A stretch of 64,000 bases of DNA from Photobacterium sanctipauli. GTDB lineage: Bacteria; Pseudomonadota; Gammaproteobacteria; Enterobacterales; Vibrionaceae. The stretch is from NCBI RefSeq assembly GCF_003026495.1, contig NZ_PYMA01000014.1:1-64000 (forward strand). Direction: 5' to 3'. The notes below the pieces were generated by a model. It did not search any database, was not told the origin of the DNA, and saw nothing but the letters and a program-made list of their open reading frames with translations. A program made the translations under genes and the position numbers. This document shows positions 14,930-24,937 of this stretch, one piece after another; position 1 is the stretch's first letter, and every line of letters begins with the position of its first letter.

Positions 14930-17900
14930 ATGGGAGATATCATGCGCCCCGTTCCGTTCGGCGAATTGCTGAATCGCGTTTTTAGCGAATACAAGCAAAA
15001 GCAGTCGATTTTTGAAATTCCATCAAAGCAGTTCTACCGCAAAGAAAGTCAAAAAGACTTATCGGTATGGGGAGAGGCTTGTGAAACTCCAGTCGGGCCA
15101 GCTGCGGGGCCACACACCCAGTTAGCGCAGAACATCATTGCCTCTTGGCTTGCTGGTGGTCGCTTCATGGAGCTGAAAACAGTCCAGAAGCTGGATCAGC
15201 TAGAGATTGCCAAGCCGTGTATTGATGCCGAAGATGAGTGTTTCAATACCGAATGGTCTACCGAATTTACCCTGTTGAAAGCCTATGATGAGTACCTAAA
15301 GGCTTGGATTGGTTTGCACCTGCTTGAAGCGGTTTTTGCCCCTCGCAGCTCATCTGGTACTCACGGCGAGCCTAAATCGTTTATCTTCAACATGAGTGTT
15401 GGATACGACCTATCGGGCATCAAGACGGCACCAATGCAGAAGTTTATCGACGATATGCTTGATTCCAGCCAGCACCCTGATTTCCACAGTTACATCACCG
15501 AGCTGAAAGCGTTCATCCAAACGCCTGAGTTTATTGAGCAGTTCGATTTAGCGGATCGAGTTGATGAGCTATTGGCGATGGCCGATGCGATCCCTGCCCA
15601 GCTGACTCAGGGTGTGACACTGTCTACCATGCACGGTTGTCCTCCGCATGAAATCGAAGCGATCTGTCAGTACATGATAGAAGAGAAGGGAATCAATACC
15701 TTCGTGAAACTGAATCCAACCCTGTTGGGCTTCGAGCGTGTTCGCAGCATACTCGACAATGCTGGGTTCGACTACATTGCCTTGAGCGAAGAGTCGTTTA
15801 GCCACGATCTGCAAATCAACGATGCCAAAGCCATGCTGCACCGCTTGGTCGACTTGGGTAAAGCCAAAGGCATCGGCTTTGGGGTCAAGCTAACCAATAC
15901 CTTGGGTACCCTCAACAAGAAAGGTCGCTTACCTGATAAAGAAATGTACATGTCGGGCCGTGCCTTATTCCCGCTATCGATAAACGTCGCGTTGGAATTG
16001 TCCCGTGAGTTCAATGGTACATTGCCGATTTCATACTCGGGCGGTGCCAGCAAGTTTAATATCCGCGAGATCTTCGAAACCGGTATTCGCCCAATTACCA
16101 TGGCGACCGATTTGCTTAAGCCTGGTGGCTACCTACGGTTGGCCGATTGTGCCAAAGAGTTGGAAGCGAGCGATGAATGGGGCATGCAGCAGGTTGATGT
16201 GGCGAAGCTAGAAGCCTTGGCTGAAAAGTCACTGATCGCCGAGTACACCCAAAAAGAATGGCGTGGGCCTGAGGAAATCAGCGTCAATAAAGCGGTGCCA
16301 TTGACTGACTGTTACGTTGCACCGTGTGTGACCGCTTGTCCTATTAGCCAAGATATCCCTGAATACCTACGTTTGATGGGTGAGCATAAATATACCCAAG
16401 CTTTGGAAGTGATTTATGCCCGTAACGCATTGCCTTCTATCACCGGCCACATCTGTGATCACCAATGCCAGTACAACTGTACCCGTCGTGATTACGAAGG
16501 GGCATTGAACATCCGTGAAATGAAGAAAATTGCCCTTGCTAAGGGGTGGGATGGCTACAAGGCGAAATGGCATGAGCCGGATCTAGATAGAGCCAAGCAC
16601 CCAATTGCCGTTATCGGTGCAGGTCCCGCTGGTCTATCCGCTGCATACTTTATGGCACGTGCTGGCCATCCGGTAACGGTGTTTGAGAAAGAGCACAATG
16701 CGGGTGGTGTGGTGAAGAACATTATTCCTCAGTTCCGTATCCCGGCTGAAGCCATTGAGCATGATATCCAGTTTGTTCGCGACCACGGCGTGCAGATTGA
16801 GTATGGCTGTAATCCGAACATCACTGTCGATACCCTCAAATCTAGCGGCTACAAGTATGTCTGCTTGGGCATTGGCGCTGATAAGGGCAACCCGATGTCG
16901 TTGGCGGGTGAGAATACCCAGGTTTACAAGTCATTGGAGTTCCTAAGAAGCTTCAACGACGGAGAGAAGCTGGAACTTGGTCAGCATGTTGCCGTGGTTG
17001 GTGCGGGTAATACCGCGATGGACAGTGCTCGCGCTGCACTGAAAGTAGACGGTGTTGAGAAAGTGACCATTCTATACCGCCGTACAATTGCAGAAATGCC
17101 TGCCTATAAGGAAGAGTACGAAGAAGCCGTGGAAGATGGCGTGCAGTTCATGTTCTTGACCAATCCTGAGCAGTTTGATGCCGATGGTGTGCTTGTTGCC
17201 CGCGTCATGGAACTGGGTGAACCCGATGAGCAAGGCCGCCGCCGTCCGGTTGCCACTGACAAGACTATCGAGCTGCAGGTTGATTCGTTGATCACAGCTG
17301 TGGGTGAGCAAACAAACCGTGATGTGCTTACCCGCATGGGCATCCCAATGGGTAGCGATGGCTGGCCTGAAGTGAACGAGAAAACCGGAGAAACCGCGGT
17401 TGAAAATGTGTTCTTGATGGGTGATGCCCAAACCGGGCCGTCATCGATCGTTTCGGCTATTTCCGGAGGCCGTAAAGCCGCGACAACCATTCTTGAGCGT
17501 GAAGCCAAGTTGGATGAGGTACTTGAAGCAGAATCTCAGGTAACAGCTGAATCTGTCTATGCCCGTAAAGGGGATATCCAAGTTAAGTTGATTGAAGCCA
17601 ACAAGTTGGAAGAAGCGGATCGCGATAGCTTTATCGAGCAAGAATCTAGCCGCTGCCTAGAGTGTTCATACATCTGTAGCAAGTGTGTCGATGTCTGTCC
17701 GAACCGCGCCAATATATCGCTGGCAATACCGGGCTTTAAAGATCAGTTCCAGACCATCCACCTTGATGCCTACTGTAACGAGTGTGGCAACTGTGGCCAG
17801 TTCTGCCCATGGGATAGCAAGCCATACAAAGACAAGTTCACCCTGTTCAACTTGCGTGAGGACTTTAGCCATAGCACCAATGTTGGTTTCTTCGTTGAAG

Positions 17901-18058
17901 GCGACGAGGTCTTGGTCAGGGCGCAAGGGGATATCCATGCCTTCAAGTTAAACACGCAAGGGCAGGTTGATATGCCTGAGTCGCTGGCAGACGAGGCCAC
18001 CATCATCAACTACATCTTGGCGAGCCATACTTATCTGCTTGGCGCAGTTGAAGTCTAG
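14930..18058 (+). CDS. ygfK: YgfK, iron-sulfur flavoprotein ('putative selenate reductase subunit')
   Basis: A 1042-residue protein that aligns from the first residues (MGDIMRPVPF, GPAAGPHTQLAQNI) with E. coli YgfK. The N-terminal third resembles dihydroorotate dehydrogenase. The middle is a GltD-type module with cysteine clusters (CVAPCVTACPI, CDHQCQYNC), an FAD loop (VIGAGPAGLSAAYF) and an NAD(P)H loop (VVGAGNTAMDSARAAL). The C-terminus has two 4Fe-4S motifs (CSYICSKCVDVCP, CNECGNCGQFCP). The selenate name is historical; with its hydroxylase neighbours it more likely passes electrons between them and a nicotinamide cofactor. AAGGAG precedes the ATG. It leads the operon to 22946. Confidence 0.88.
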   Translation: MGDIMRPVPFGELLNRVFSEYKQKQSIFEIPSKQFYRKESQKDLSVWGEACETPVGPAAGPHTQLAQNIIASWLAGGRFMELKTVQKLDQLEIAKPCIDAEDECFNTEWSTEFTLLKAYDEYLKAWIGLHLLEAVFAPRSSSGTHGEPKSFIFNMSVGYDLSGIKTAPMQKFIDDMLDSSQHPDFHSYITELKAFIQTPEFIEQFDLADRVDELLAMADAIPAQLTQGVTLSTMHGCPPHEIEAICQYMIEEKGINTFVKLNPTLLGFERVRSILDNAGFDYIALSEESFSHDLQINDAKAMLHRLVDLGKAKGIGFGVKLTNTLGTLNKKGRLPDKEMYMSGRALFPLSINVALELSREFNGTLPISYSGGASKFNIREIFETGIRPITMATDLLKPGGYLRLADCAKELEASDEWGMQQVDVAKLEALAEKSLIAEYTQKEWRGPEEISVNKAVPLTDCYVAPCVTACPISQDIPEYLRLMGEHKYTQALEVIYARNALPSITGHICDHQCQYNCTRRDYEGALNIREMKKIALAKGWDGYKAKWHEPDLDRAKHPIAVIGAGPAGLSAAYFMARAGHPVTVFEKEHNAGGVVKNIIPQFRIPAEAIEHDIQFVRDHGVQIEYGCNPNITVDTLKSSGYKYVCLGIGADKGNPMSLAGENTQVYKSLEFLRSFNDGEKLELGQHVAVVGAGNTAMDSARAALKVDGVEKVTILYRRTIAEMPAYKEEYEEAVEDGVQFMFLTNPEQFDADGVLVARVMELGEPDEQGRRRPVATDKTIELQVDSLITAVGEQTNRDVLTRMGIPMGSDGWPEVNEKTGETAVENVFLMGDAQTGPSSIVSAISGGRKAATTILEREAKLDEVLEAESQVTAESVYARKGDIQVKLIEANKLEEADRDSFIEQESSRCLECSYICSKCVDVCPNRANISLAIPGFKDQFQTIHLDAYCNECGNCGQFCPWDSKPYKDKFTLFNLREDFSHSTNVGFFVEGDEVLVRAQGDIHAFKLNTQGQVDMPESLADEATIINYILASHTYLLGAVEV

Positions 18059-18072
18059 GGAAGGAGCAACAT

Positions 18073-19401
18073 ATGTTATTACTTAAAAATGCAACGGCAG
18101 TGCAGTTTGAACCTGCATTGATTAAAGAAAGTGTTGATATCGTCATTGATGGCAGCACAATCAAAGAGGTTGGTGACAACTTACAGCTGAAATATCCAGA
18201 AGCCCAAGTCAAAGACATGAAGGGCAAGTTGGTGATGCCGGGTATTGTTTGCTCCCATAACCATTTCTACTCTGGGCTTGCTCGCGGCATCATGGCTGAC
18301 ATCAAGCCTAGCCCTGACTTCATCTCTATCTTGAAGAACCTTTGGTGGCGAATGGATAGGGCGTTGGATGAAGAAGCGCTGTACTACAGTGGCTTGATCT
18401 GCTCGCTTGAAGCTATCAAATCGGGTTGCTCGGCGGTGATAGATCACCACGCTTCGCCAAACTACATCTCAGGTTCGCTTAATACCTTGCGTAAGGGTTT
18501 CTTGAAAGCAGGCTTGCGTGGCATGACGTGCTTCGAAACAACCGATCGCAACGGCGGCAGCAAAGAGATGATGGCCGGGGTGGAAGAGAATATCGCTTTT
18601 GCCCAGTTGATCGACCGTGCCAAGGCAAACGGCGAAGAGCCTTATCTTGTTGAAGCGCACATCGGTGCCCATGCCCCGTTCACCGTCACCAATGAAGGGT
18701 TGGCAATGATGGCTGAGGCGGTGCAGGCGACAGGCCGGGGTATCCATGTGCATGTCGCTGAAGACCGTTACGATGTCACACACAGTCATCACCATTACGA
18801 CCAAGACATTGTTGAGCGCCTAGATAGCTTTGGTTTGATTAATGAGAAAACCTTGCTGGCACATGGCTTGTTCCTGTCGGAGAAAGACATTGCGATTTTG
18901 AATGCCAAAGATGGCTTCTTGGTGCATAACGCCCGCTCTAACATGAATAACAACGTGGGTTACAACGACAAGCTGACTCGCTATAACAACGTGGCGATGG
19001 GAACCGATGGGATCGGGGCAGATATGTTCGAAGAGCTTAAGTTTGCGTTCTTCAAGCACCGTGACTCGGGTGGTCCGTTATGGCCTGATAGCTTCTTGCG
19101 TCACCTGTGGAACGGTAATGAGATTCTGGCCCGTAACTTCGGTGCCAAGTTCGGCCGCTTGGATGCGGGTAACAAGGCGGATCTCACCATTCTTGACTAC
19201 ACCAGCCCAACGCCGTTTGTGGCCGATAACCTACCGGGTCATGTCGCGTTCGGCTTTAACGCTGGTAACGTCAATAGCGTGATGGTTGAAGGTCGCTTTG
19301 TGTACGAAGACCGCAGCTTCCCGTTCGATGTTGCGCCAATTTATGCCGAAGCCAGCAAAGTAGCCCAGCGTTTGTGGAAAACAATGGATAGGCTTGACTG
19401 A
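18073..19401 (+). CDS. ssnA: SsnA, putative amidohydrolase of the purine/selenium hydroxylase cluster
   Basis: A 442-residue amidohydrolase-superfamily protein, the same length as E. coli SsnA. Metal ligands are visible as SHNHFYSG (residues about 59-66), the block EAHIGAHAPF, HVHVAED and the aspartate in MGTDGIGADM. Members of this branch include guanine deaminase and related aminohydrolases, so deamination or ring opening of a purine-derived compound is plausible but not shown. It starts 14 bases after ygfK, behind AGGAGC, and is followed at once by the hydroxylase genes, so it belongs to the same operon. Confidence 0.86.
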   Translation: MLLLKNATAVQFEPALIKESVDIVIDGSTIKEVGDNLQLKYPEAQVKDMKGKLVMPGIVCSHNHFYSGLARGIMADIKPSPDFISILKNLWWRMDRALDEEALYYSGLICSLEAIKSGCSAVIDHHASPNYISGSLNTLRKGFLKAGLRGMTCFETTDRNGGSKEMMAGVEENIAFAQLIDRAKANGEEPYLVEAHIGAHAPFTVTNEGLAMMAEAVQATGRGIHVHVAEDRYDVTHSHHHYDQDIVERLDSFGLINEKTLLAHGLFLSEKDIAILNAKDGFLVHNARSNMNNNVGYNDKLTRYNNVAMGTDGIGADMFEELKFAFFKHRDSGGPLWPDSFLRHLWNGNEILARNFGAKFGRLDAGNKADLTILDYTSPTPFVADNLPGHVAFGFNAGNVNSVMVEGRFVYEDRSFPFDVAPIYAEASKVAQRLWKTMDRLD

Positions 19402-19415
19402 TGTGAGAACCTAGT

Positions 19416-21605
19416 ATGGATACGGTAAATACGACGTTTAAGTGGGATGAAGCCACAGGTGTTGCGAAGTATATTGCCGACCGCCATTACGAGGGACTTT
19501 TAGAAGGGCGGTTTTACCGCTCTTCTTGCCCTCGGGGGCTTATAAAGTCGGTATCCCTGCCATCGCTTCCCGATGGCTATCACTTGTTCGGGGCTGATGA
19601 TGTACCCGGACAAAATGTCCTCCCTATTGTTGAAATTGATTGGCCGGCCTTTGCCGATAAAGAGGTGAGGTTTGTCGGGCAAGTGATTTACTTGCTGGTG
19701 GGCCCTAATCCTGATGAGCTTGAGCGCTTGTTGGGGCTGATTGAAGTGGAGTATCAACCGCTAACGCCTGCCTATACGGTTGAGCAGTCGAAAGCAGCGG
19801 TTGATGGCGCCATTCATGGTGAAGACAATGTGCTCGCTCATCATGTATTACACCGTGGTGATATTGATGCGGGTTTTGCCAAGGCAGTGAAGGTAATTGA
19901 GGAAACCTGCTCAACGGGTTATCAGGAGCACATCTACCTCGAAACCCAAGGGGCGGTATGCTACCCAAGTGATGGCAAGGTCGTGCTCGAAGGCTCAATG
20001 CAATGCCCTTGGTATGTTCATCATACCATGGCGGTGGTGCTTGGCCACGACAGGGTGAGGGCGATCCAGTGCCCCACTGGCGGCGGCTTTGGTGGCAAGG
20101 AAGACTTCCCTGATGTGCTGGCTGGGCCTTTGGCGGTCGCGGTTGAAAAACTGCAACGCCCGGTGCGGATCATTTTTGAACGCGGCGAAGATATTGCGAC
20201 GACATCCAAGCGACACCCTGTTACTTTCCACTACAAAACCGGCGTGGATAAATCCGGCAATATTGTCGCGATGGATATCCGTTTGGATATTAACTCTGGC
20301 GCCTACTTGAGCTTGTCTGGCATTGTACTGCAGCGCTCTATTACCACGGCAACCAACGTTTACGACATACCCAATGTGCGGGTTGAAGCCCATGCATGGG
20401 CAACCAATACCGTGCCAACAGGGGCATTCCGTGGCTTTGGCTCGCCACAGACCTGCTTTGCAATGGAAACCCATATCAATCACGTTGCCAAGCAAATCGA
20501 CGAAGATCCCATTGTTTTCAAGCAGCGCCACTTCCTAACATCGGATTCCACCACCTTAACCGGCGCGAAAATCTATGGTGATCTGGTGCTGGACCAGATG
20601 CTTGAGCGCTTGCTTAGCATGTCGAACTACAAGCTAAACAAGCAGTCTGTCGCTCACTTTAATTTGCAGGCGATGGCTGATAAGCATGGGCAACAAGGTA
20701 AGCACGGTAAGCAACGGGGGTTGGGGGTAGCATTCTTCCAGCATGGTTGCGGTTTTGCCGGGGATCTTGAAGACACCTTGGTTCGTGCCAAAGTCACGTT
20801 GGATAAGCAACCTGACGGTACGGTGCAGATCCTGGCTTCCAATACCGATATCGGCCAAGGGCTAAGCCTGACTTTCCGTAAAATTGTTGCCGATACCTTG
20901 GCGAGGCCAATGGATAGTATTCAACTGGCTGTGCCGGATACGGGCATCGTGCCAGACTCCGGGCCGACGGTAGCATCCCGCTCAATTTTGATAGTCGGTT
21001 ACTTGTTGGAAAAAGCCGCCAAAAGGCTCAAAGCGACTTGGATTGACGGGGAAAACCAACGCATAGAGCAAAATTACCTCAAGCCTGAATATCACCAGTG
21101 GGATCAAAATAGCTACCAAGGTAACGCCTATCAGGCCACCAGTTATGGCATGAACATGGTGGAGGTCGAAGTGGATATTGCCACGGGGGAAACCCAGATC
21201 CTTGACGCCTGGGCGGTGTATGACATTGGCAAGGCGATTGATCCGGTGATCTTCAGGGGGCAAATCGATGGTGGCTTGGTGCAAGCGCTGGGTTATGGCA
21301 GTTGCGAGAAGTTGGAGCTAACGGCAGATGGTACATTTGCTCAACGCACAATGGCCGACTATGTCATTCCGACCGCGTTGGATGTGCCCAGTATTGCCAG
21401 TGACTACATCGACAATCCTTACCCTTATGGCCCAAATGGTGCCAAGGGGGGCGGTGAGCTGACCCATAACGGTGGTGCGGCAGCCTTTACCGCGGCGGTG
21501 GAAGATGCGATTGGCGAGCCGCTATCGAGTATTCCAGTGACCCCAGAGAAAATATGCCTCGCGCTATATGACCGAGCAGAGCAGGAGTATGGCGATGAAA
21601 ATTAG
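19416..21605 (+). CDS. Molybdenum hydroxylase large (molybdopterin-binding) subunit
   Basis: A 729-residue molybdopterin-binding subunit of the xanthine dehydrogenase family. It has YQEHIYLETQGA, PTGGGFGGKEDFPD (cofactor loop), VPTGAFRGFGSPQ, SNTDIGQGLSLTF, DSGPTVASR and, near the C-terminus, GPNGAKGGGELTH with the Glu at the position of the catalytic base. With the next two genes it makes a complete three-subunit enzyme. Being in one transcript with ygfK and ssnA suggests a purine or related heterocycle as substrate, possibly with the selenium cofactor. It differs clearly from XdhD in the second operon, so it is not a recent duplicate. The start has only a weak ribosome site. Confidence 0.87.
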   Translation: MDTVNTTFKWDEATGVAKYIADRHYEGLLEGRFYRSSCPRGLIKSVSLPSLPDGYHLFGADDVPGQNVLPIVEIDWPAFADKEVRFVGQVIYLLVGPNPDELERLLGLIEVEYQPLTPAYTVEQSKAAVDGAIHGEDNVLAHHVLHRGDIDAGFAKAVKVIEETCSTGYQEHIYLETQGAVCYPSDGKVVLEGSMQCPWYVHHTMAVVLGHDRVRAIQCPTGGGFGGKEDFPDVLAGPLAVAVEKLQRPVRIIFERGEDIATTSKRHPVTFHYKTGVDKSGNIVAMDIRLDINSGAYLSLSGIVLQRSITTATNVYDIPNVRVEAHAWATNTVPTGAFRGFGSPQTCFAMETHINHVAKQIDEDPIVFKQRHFLTSDSTTLTGAKIYGDLVLDQMLERLLSMSNYKLNKQSVAHFNLQAMADKHGQQGKHGKQRGLGVAFFQHGCGFAGDLEDTLVRAKVTLDKQPDGTVQILASNTDIGQGLSLTFRKIVADTLARPMDSIQLAVPDTGIVPDSGPTVASRSILIVGYLLEKAAKRLKATWIDGENQRIEQNYLKPEYHQWDQNSYQGNAYQATSYGMNMVEVEVDIATGETQILDAWAVYDIGKAIDPVIFRGQIDGGLVQALGYGSCEKLELTADGTFAQRTMADYVIPTALDVPSIASDYIDNPYPYGPNGAKGGGELTHNGGAAAFTAAVEDAIGEPLSSIPVTPEKICLALYDRAEQEYGDEN

Positions 21606-22065
21606 TTTTTATCTCAATGAGCAACCAACCAGTATTGATTGCGATCCAATGCAATCGCTATTGCACACCCTGCGCAACGACATTCACCAAACCGCAACCA
21701 AGGAAGGGTGTGGTGAAGGGGAGTGTGGGGCTTGTTCGGTATTGCTGAATGGCCGGTTAGTGAACGCTTGCATGCTGCCTGTCGCCCAGGCTGAAGGGGC
21801 ACAAGTGATGACCCTTGAAGGCTTGAAGCAAACTACCAAGGGCCAATTGGTGATTAATGCTTTGCTAGAAGCCAAAGGGGTACAGTGCGGATTTTGTACC
21901 CCTGGGATGGTACTGGCCTTGTACGCCCTGTTGGAAGTCAATCCGTCACCGGATGAGCACACCATTCGAACGGCCATATCGGGCAATTTATGTCGCTGTA
22001 CCGGCTATGGCATGATTGTCGAAGCCGCGAAGATAGCAGCCAAAAAAGGAGAAGGGGTATGGTAA
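21595..22065 (+). CDS. Molybdenum hydroxylase 2Fe-2S subunit
   Basis: A 156-residue iron-sulfur subunit. Plant-type 2Fe-2S ligands are Cys39, 44, 47 and 59 (GCGEGECGAC...C), and the second cluster uses Cys98, 101, 133 and 135 (VQCGFCTPG, NLCRCTGYG). I start at the ATG at 21595 because AGGAG lies seven bases upstream; an ATG six bases earlier is too close to it, and one at 21568 would add residues with no family support. The gene overlaps the end of the large subunit by 11 bases. It passes electrons from the molybdenum site to FAD. Confidence 0.92.
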   Translation: MKISFYLNEQPTSIDCDPMQSLLHTLRNDIHQTATKEGCGEGECGACSVLLNGRLVNACMLPVAQAEGAQVMTLEGLKQTTKGQLVINALLEAKGVQCGFCTPGMVLALYALLEVNPSPDEHTIRTAISGNLCRCTGYGMIVEAAKIAAKKGEGVW

Positions 22066-22946
22066 ACGTTTATCGTCCTGATACCTTGCCGCAAGCGTTG
22101 GATAAGCTGGCGGTTGGTGAGCACACGGTGTTTGCTGGTGGTACTGATTTGATGGTACGCCACTCGGTACGTTCTGGCATGGCCCCCAACTTTGCCCATG
22201 ACGTGGTGTTTGTCGATGCCATTGAAGAGCTAAGGTCGATTAGGGTTGTGGACGATGGTGTTCACAAAGCGCTGTATATCGGTGCTGCTGCCGTGCTTGC
22301 CGATTTGGTTGAGCACCCGTTAGTGCCAGCGATATTACGCCGGAGTGTCGCGGGTATCGCAGCCCCGGCACTGCGTAATCGAGCAACCTTAGCGGGGAAT
22401 ATCTGCAATGCTTCGCCCGCTGCTGATTCACTGCCGGCATTGTATGTGTTGGATGCCAAGGTGGTCTTAAAATCGGTACGAGGTCAGCGTGAGATACCCT
22501 TGGCGGAATTTATCCAAGCACCCGGCTTAACCACGCTTAAGGCCAATGAGATGCTGACGGAAGTGGTGATCCCTTGTAATGAATTTACCCATACCTTCTA
22601 TCACAAAGTGGGCACCCGGGCAGCAAACGCCTTGTCTAAATTGTCGGTTGCCGGATTAGCCAAAGTGGATGGCTCAGCAGATGAAGGCTCTGAAAAGCTG
22701 ATCACCGATTGGCGGGTAGCTTTTGGGGCGGTAGGGCCAACGGTGGTTCGCAGCGAGGAACTGGAATCATTGCTAGTGGGTCAACCTGTTGAGAAGCTCC
22801 GCCATCCAGCATTTTTAGAGCAGTTAGTCGGTTGCTATAGCGAGATTATTTGCCCGATAGATGATCAGCGCTCGACAGCAAGATATCGCCATCAAGCCTC
22901 GGTTAACCTGCTACGGCGATGGTTAGAGCAGCTTGGCTATTGCTAG
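22059..22946 (+). CDS. Molybdenum hydroxylase FAD-binding subunit
   Basis: A 295-residue FAD-binding subunit of the CO dehydrogenase/XdhB type. Flavin motifs are VFAGGTDLMVR (residues about 25-35) and LRNRATLAGNICNASPAADS (residues about 105-125). The C-terminal domain (AFGAVGPTVVRSEELE) is complete. The start at 22059 overlaps the 2Fe-2S gene by seven bases and follows a strong AAAGGAG. It is the last gene of the operon; a terminator follows at 22988. Confidence 0.9.
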   Translation: MVNVYRPDTLPQALDKLAVGEHTVFAGGTDLMVRHSVRSGMAPNFAHDVVFVDAIEELRSIRVVDDGVHKALYIGAAAVLADLVEHPLVPAILRRSVAGIAAPALRNRATLAGNICNASPAADSLPALYVLDAKVVLKSVRGQREIPLAEFIQAPGLTTLKANEMLTEVVIPCNEFTHTFYHKVGTRAANALSKLSVAGLAKVDGSADEGSEKLITDWRVAFGAVGPTVVRSEELESLLVGQPVEKLRHPAFLEQLVGCYSEIICPIDDQRSTARYRHQASVNLLRRWLEQLGYC

Positions 22947-22987
22947 TAGCTATAAACCCTTTTGGGTTATTACTTTGCATACTATTT

Positions 22988-23016
22988 GAAAGGGGGCCTT
23001 TAGGGCCCTTTCTTTG
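22988..23016 (+). terminator. Terminator of the ygfK operon
   Basis: GAAAGGGGGCC and GGGCCCTTTC pair with a small bulge around a TTTA loop and are followed by TTTG. A smaller hairpin (AACCC TTTT GGGTT) just upstream, near 22954-22967, may add to it. Both lie between 22946 and the next gene at 23189. Confidence 0.7.
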
Positions 23017-23188
23017 CTGATAATATGTTTTTGCCCCTTTACGAGTTAGACTATATTGTGGTTAACTTTCTTTTCTGTATGATATTGCTTGCGTGTAGAG
23101 CAATGTAAAGCGTACCATTTTTACTTCTCATTGATACCTACTAATGATTTAGACTACGAGTAGAAATCTAGGAAACCTTGTAAGTAGT

Positions 23189-23749
23189 ATGAAAAATATA
23201 GAATCCGTATACTCTTTTTTTGAAGGGCTAGGTATTGCTCACCCTGAACAGTATTTTTCTCAATTTTCCACTTCATTAGTTGATGAATCTTGTGTATTGC
23301 TACGCCAAGGTGAAGAGCAGAGCCATGCATTCTATTTGATCTCTGGTATCTTAAAGGCCTGCCACTATACCGATTCAGGAATAGAGCGATGTAAAGAGTT
23401 TTATTTTCCACAAAGCCTTTGCTTACTTTTTTCGAGCTGGATAGAGAATCGAGAATCTAGGTATCAAATTGAATCAGTAACTAAAGTTGAATACATTAGA
23501 GTCCCTATAAGTATACTTAACTCTCAAGAATGGGTTAACGCAAGAATTCAGCTCCTAGAACAACAATTACTTTATAAAGAAAAAAAAGAGAGCTTCTTTC
23601 TACTCAATACACATGAAGAAAGATATAAGTATCTAATCAATCACTTTCCGCACTGGATCAATAACTTAACAAGCATTGATATCGCTAATTACATGGGGAT
23701 AAGCCCTGTGAGTTTATCAAGAATAAAAAGCCGCATTAACAATTGTTAA
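23189..23749 (+). CDS. Crp/Fnr-family transcriptional regulator
   Basis: A 186-residue one-component regulator: an N-terminal cyclic-nucleotide-binding-like barrel (VLLRQGEEQSHAFYLISGIL, residues about 36-55) and a C-terminal winged helix (LTSIDIANYMGISPVSLSRI, residues about 160-179). It lacks the N-terminal Cys set of FNR and an obvious R-S cAMP loop, so its signal is unknown. Base composition is clearly more AT-rich than the hydroxylase operons on either side. It precedes an EamA transporter by 46 bases, which it may control. Such CRP-like proteins with a short barrel often respond to membrane or drug stress; this is only a family remark. Confidence 0.8.
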   Translation: MKNIESVYSFFEGLGIAHPEQYFSQFSTSLVDESCVLLRQGEEQSHAFYLISGILKACHYTDSGIERCKEFYFPQSLCLLFSSWIENRESRYQIESVTKVEYIRVPISILNSQEWVNARIQLLEQQLLYKEKKESFFLLNTHEERYKYLINHFPHWINNLTSIDIANYMGISPVSLSRIKSRINNC

Positions 23750-23795
23750 TTAACATTATTGAAATTCAATAGAACATAGAGCCACTATTCCTTAT

Positions 23796-24644
23796 TTGGT
23801 GAGCTCTATTTTGTGGGTTTTATTCTCTCTTCTATCCGCTGTATTTTTAACCGTGAAAGATGTGTCACTAAAAAAGTCCACATCTAGATTATCAGCAACA
23901 CAATCTACCGCAGTGATGTTGTTTATTCTTTGTCCTATTTGTTTGTCCACCATATTCACTCTCGAAAAGGTGGACTACGACGTTGAACTAGTAGTCATGA
24001 TGCTCTCGGCTGCCACACTTGATGCTATGGCCATGACATTTTACCTCTTAGCTTTGCGCAAGGGCTCTTTAGCCAAAGTGGTCCCGCTTTTATGTTTTGT
24101 CCCTGTATTTCAGCTAGTTTTAAACTTTGTTTTTTACAATGAAGCTCCGTCATTGTTTGGAGCCATAGGGATAATTTCTGCGATCTTTTTTATATTATAT
24201 GGTGAGAGTGCAAGTCTAACTAACCTAATAAAGGATAGAGCGGTAAACAGCATGCTCTGTGTTGCTCTGCTTTGGTCACTTAGCTCAATCATTCATAAAG
24301 ATGGTTCTAGTCAGATTGGAGCTGTCAATTGGACGGCACACATATGCTTAGTCATGTTCTTATATTATTCGTCTTTTCTGTTCAGGATACGGGTATCGAC
24401 CTTAAGTTTAAGTGACTTTTCTTCGTTAATTGTTCCCGCTCTTGCTCACTTACTAACTTTACTTACATTTTATCAAGCTGCTTCGATAGGAAACGTTGCT
24501 TTTGTATCTTCGCTAAGACGATTCTCGACCGTATTTTCAATTTTGATTGGTTGGTATAAGTACAATGAGACTGTAACAAATAGACTCTGCATATCGATAT
24601 TTGGACTAATAGCTTCAGCTTTAACCATTACACTTTTCGGCTAA
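23796..24644 (+). CDS. EamA/DMT-family membrane transporter
   Basis: A 282-residue protein with ten predicted membrane helices in two repeated halves, typical of the drug/metabolite transporter superfamily. Glu and Asn residues in LNFVFYNEAPSLFGAIG (end of the first half) and YKYNETVTNRLCISIFG (end of the second half) are the repeated EAM-domain ends. The reading frame opens with TTG at 23796; a GTG one codon later is equally possible and no clear ribosome site decides. It follows the Crp/Fnr-like regulator closely and shares its AT-rich composition. The substrate is unknown. Confidence 0.78.
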   Translation: MVSSILWVLFSLLSAVFLTVKDVSLKKSTSRLSATQSTAVMLFILCPICLSTIFTLEKVDYDVELVVMMLSAATLDAMAMTFYLLALRKGSLAKVVPLLCFVPVFQLVLNFVFYNEAPSLFGAIGIISAIFFILYGESASLTNLIKDRAVNSMLCVALLWSLSSIIHKDGSSQIGAVNWTAHICLVMFLYYSSFLFRIRVSTLSLSDFSSLIVPALAHLLTLLTFYQAASIGNVAFVSSLRRFSTVFSILIGWYKYNETVTNRLCISIFGLIASALTITLFG

Positions 24645-24937
24645 TCGTATGCCAACTATCGGGTAGTCGGCTCTTGATAGCGGATATTGTCCTATCTAAT
24701 ATGTATGGTTAATGTTTGAAACTCCTAACTCATATTTGTCCAAAAGCGTGTTAGGGAACAAGGGTAGCCTATGTGATCTACCCCAACAAGATTCGACATT
24801 GCCGAGGTGTCAAAACACCATGATATCGACAAATACATTCCTCCGTACTTTGGATCATCGCCGGGCAGGTTTTTTACCTATACTTTCTTCAATCAAGCTT
24901 AGGTGTAAACCAATACCTATGTTCTGGAGTAAAGAAG

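Noticed and set aside
14930..18058. YgfK as a true selenate reductase
   Set aside because: The name is inherited from annotation. It has no molybdenum-binding domain, and its context is purine hydroxylase electron transfer.
19995..20531. Long open frame opposite the hydroxylase large subunit
   Set aside because: It is a shadow of a strongly supported coding sequence and shows no protein family features. The same holds for the frame opposite nrfE at 53806-54357.
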